Origin: Thalassobellus sediminis
GTDB taxonomy: Bacteria > Bacteroidota > Bacteroidia > Flavobacteriales > Flavobacteriaceae
Length of the DNA stretch: 64,000 bases
Assembly: GCF_044386045.1 (NCBI RefSeq)
Contig: NZ_JBISCD010000040.1
Span: 806,001-870,000, forward strand
Direction of reading: 5' to 3'
The notes beneath the pieces were generated by a model. The model did no database searches, was not told the DNA's origin, and saw only the letters and a list, made by a program, of their open reading frames with translations. Both the position numbers and the translations under genes were made by a program. Position 1 is the stretch's first letter. Each line of letters begins with the position of its first letter. Positions 63,262 to 64,000 of the stretch are shown here, piece after piece.

Positions 63262-63275
63262 ATGATTTATGTCAT
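63262..63275. promoter_or_regulatory. candidate Crp/Fnr-type site 2
   Basis: ATGA, TTTATG, TCAT, in a longer TATGA...TCATA palindrome. About 90 bases upstream of the SQR-like ATG at 63364. Confidence 0.45.
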
Positions 63276-63363
63276 AATTTAAGACTTGTTTAATAACTAA
63301 TTTTATTGAGAATTAAAATCAGAATGAATCAGTATTGGTATAATTCTTTTAAACTTAAAAACA

Positions 63364-64000
63364 ATGAAAAATTTAGTTATTTTAGGTGCAGGTACTTCTG
63401 GAACGATGATGGCAAATCATTTGATTTCAAAGCTCCCAAAGAAAACTTGGAAAATTACTATTATAGATCAATACAAAACACATTATTACCAACCTGGGTT
63501 TTTATTTCTTCCTTTTGATGTATATAGTACCAAACAAGTAAAGAAAAATGGACAAAAATTTATTCCTAAGGGTGTAAATTATATTCAAGAAAAAATTGAG
63601 CTTATTCTTCCTGAAGAAAATAAAGTAAAACTTAAAAAAGGAGATGTTTTAGATTATGATATTTTAATTATAGCTACAGGTACTAAAATTGCTCCAGATG
63701 AGACAGAAGGAATGGATGGACCAGAGTGGCATAAAAGTATTTTCGATTTTTACACCTATGAAGGCGCAAAAGCATTGCGAAATAAATTACGAGAATGGGA
63801 AGGTGGTAAATTAGTTATACATATTACAGAAATGCCAATTAAATGTCCTGTGGCTCCTTTAGAATTTGCTTTTTTAGCAGATTCGTTTTTTAAGAATAAA
63901 GGAATTAGAGATAAAGTAGATATTGTTTTTGTTACACCTTTAGATGGTGCGTTTACTAAACCAAAATGTAATCAAGCTTTGCATTATTTATTAGAAGAAA
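63364..64000 (+). CDS. sulfide:quinone reductase-like FAD/NAD(P)-binding oxidoreductase (partial, 3' end outside window)
   Basis: 212 residues visible, open at the right edge. N-terminal FAD-binding motif LVILGAGTSGTMMANHL, then YYQPGFLFLPF (SQR-like) and the second FAD segment ILIIATGTKIAP; CPVAPLEFAFLAD (near 168-180) carries a cysteine seen in SQR-type flavoproteins. Could oxidise sulfide to quinone, or be a related NADH dehydrogenase; the C-terminal half is needed to decide. Confidence 0.85.
   Translation, partial: MKNLVILGAGTSGTMMANHLISKLPKKTWKITIIDQYKTHYYQPGFLFLPFDVYSTKQVKKNGQKFIPKGVNYIQEKIELILPEENKVKLKKGDVLDYDILIIATGTKIAPDETEGMDGPEWHKSIFDFYTYEGAKALRNKLREWEGGKLVIHITEMPIKCPVAPLEFAFLADSFFKNKGIRDKVDIVFVTPLDGAFTKPKCNQALHYLLEE

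Larger units (their letters stand above)
63056..63363. other. FadL/SQR-like divergent intergenic region
   Basis: 308 bases without ORF. Contains two ATGA-N6-TCAT palindromes (63156-63169 and 63262-63275), of the TGA-N6-TCA type bound by Crp/Fnr-family regulators, and a 15-base perfect palindrome CCTATGTTACATAGG (63240-63254). Confidence 0.6.

Overview
The window is an ordinary-density piece of a low-GC (about one third G+C by eye) Flavobacteriaceae chromosome, probably marine. The evidence is gliding-motility lipoprotein GldH, a type IX secretion (T9SS) sorting domain, RicT next to GldH, a fused HemC-HemD, an ECF sigma/dual-membrane anti-sigma pair, and many promoters of the Bacteroidetes type (TTG or TTTG, about 20 bases, TAnnTTTG). 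I see no rRNA, tRNA, CRISPR array, prophage or transposase gene.

Layout. 1-3.2 kb: end of a sugar-acid oxidation operon (FAH-family dehydratase, secreted esterase, 2,5-dioxovalerate-type aldehyde dehydrogenase). 3.3-5.8 kb: lipoprotein, ECF sigma factor and an anti-sigma factor that seems to span both membranes. 5.9-14.3 kb: recA, trhO, ricT-gldH, PBP1A and both subunits of a 3-oxoacid CoA-transferase. 14.6-19.4 kb: two-domain ABC ATPase, exonuclease, serine hydrolase, TetR regulator with two matching operators, and Ogt. 19.4-33.2 kb: a heme supercluster. hemA, hemCD, hemE, hemF and hemB are on the minus strand, mixed with small genes; divergently lie an AraC regulator, a small unannotated peptide gene, hemH, a MATE transporter and hemJ. 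With the exception of hemL this covers the route from glutamyl-tRNA to protoheme. 33.4-42.2 kb: histidine kinase, enoyl-CoA hydratase, a 1188-residue T9SS cargo protein flanked by inverted repeats, and a Crp/DoxX/VOC/MsrQ-like set. 42.4-46.7 kb: a radical SAM gene cut by an in-frame stop, then an array of secreted paralogues with two intact members and one collapsed one, and an AraC regulator. 46.7-64 kb: lipid genes (acyl-ACP desaturase, PlsC), bacilliredoxin, TerB-DnaJ, a membrane winged-helix regulator facing yceI, metG, OmpA-like lipoprotein, ferritin, a Cys-rich small protein, tex, FadL and the start of a sulfide:quinone-reductase-like gene.

Most worth a second look are: (i) the 51.9-52.0 kb intergenic region, with four 7-base repeats at exact 11-base spacing between a membrane-tethered OmpR-type regulator and yceI; (ii) the 43.5-45.8 kb paralogue array, whose three promoters share one architecture; (iii) the dual-membrane anti-sigma operon; and (iv) several traces of gene decay (YchJ frameshift, radical SAM nonsense codon, MmcQ/YjbR remnant). 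All functional calls rest on reading the sequence and family knowledge; no database search was possible.
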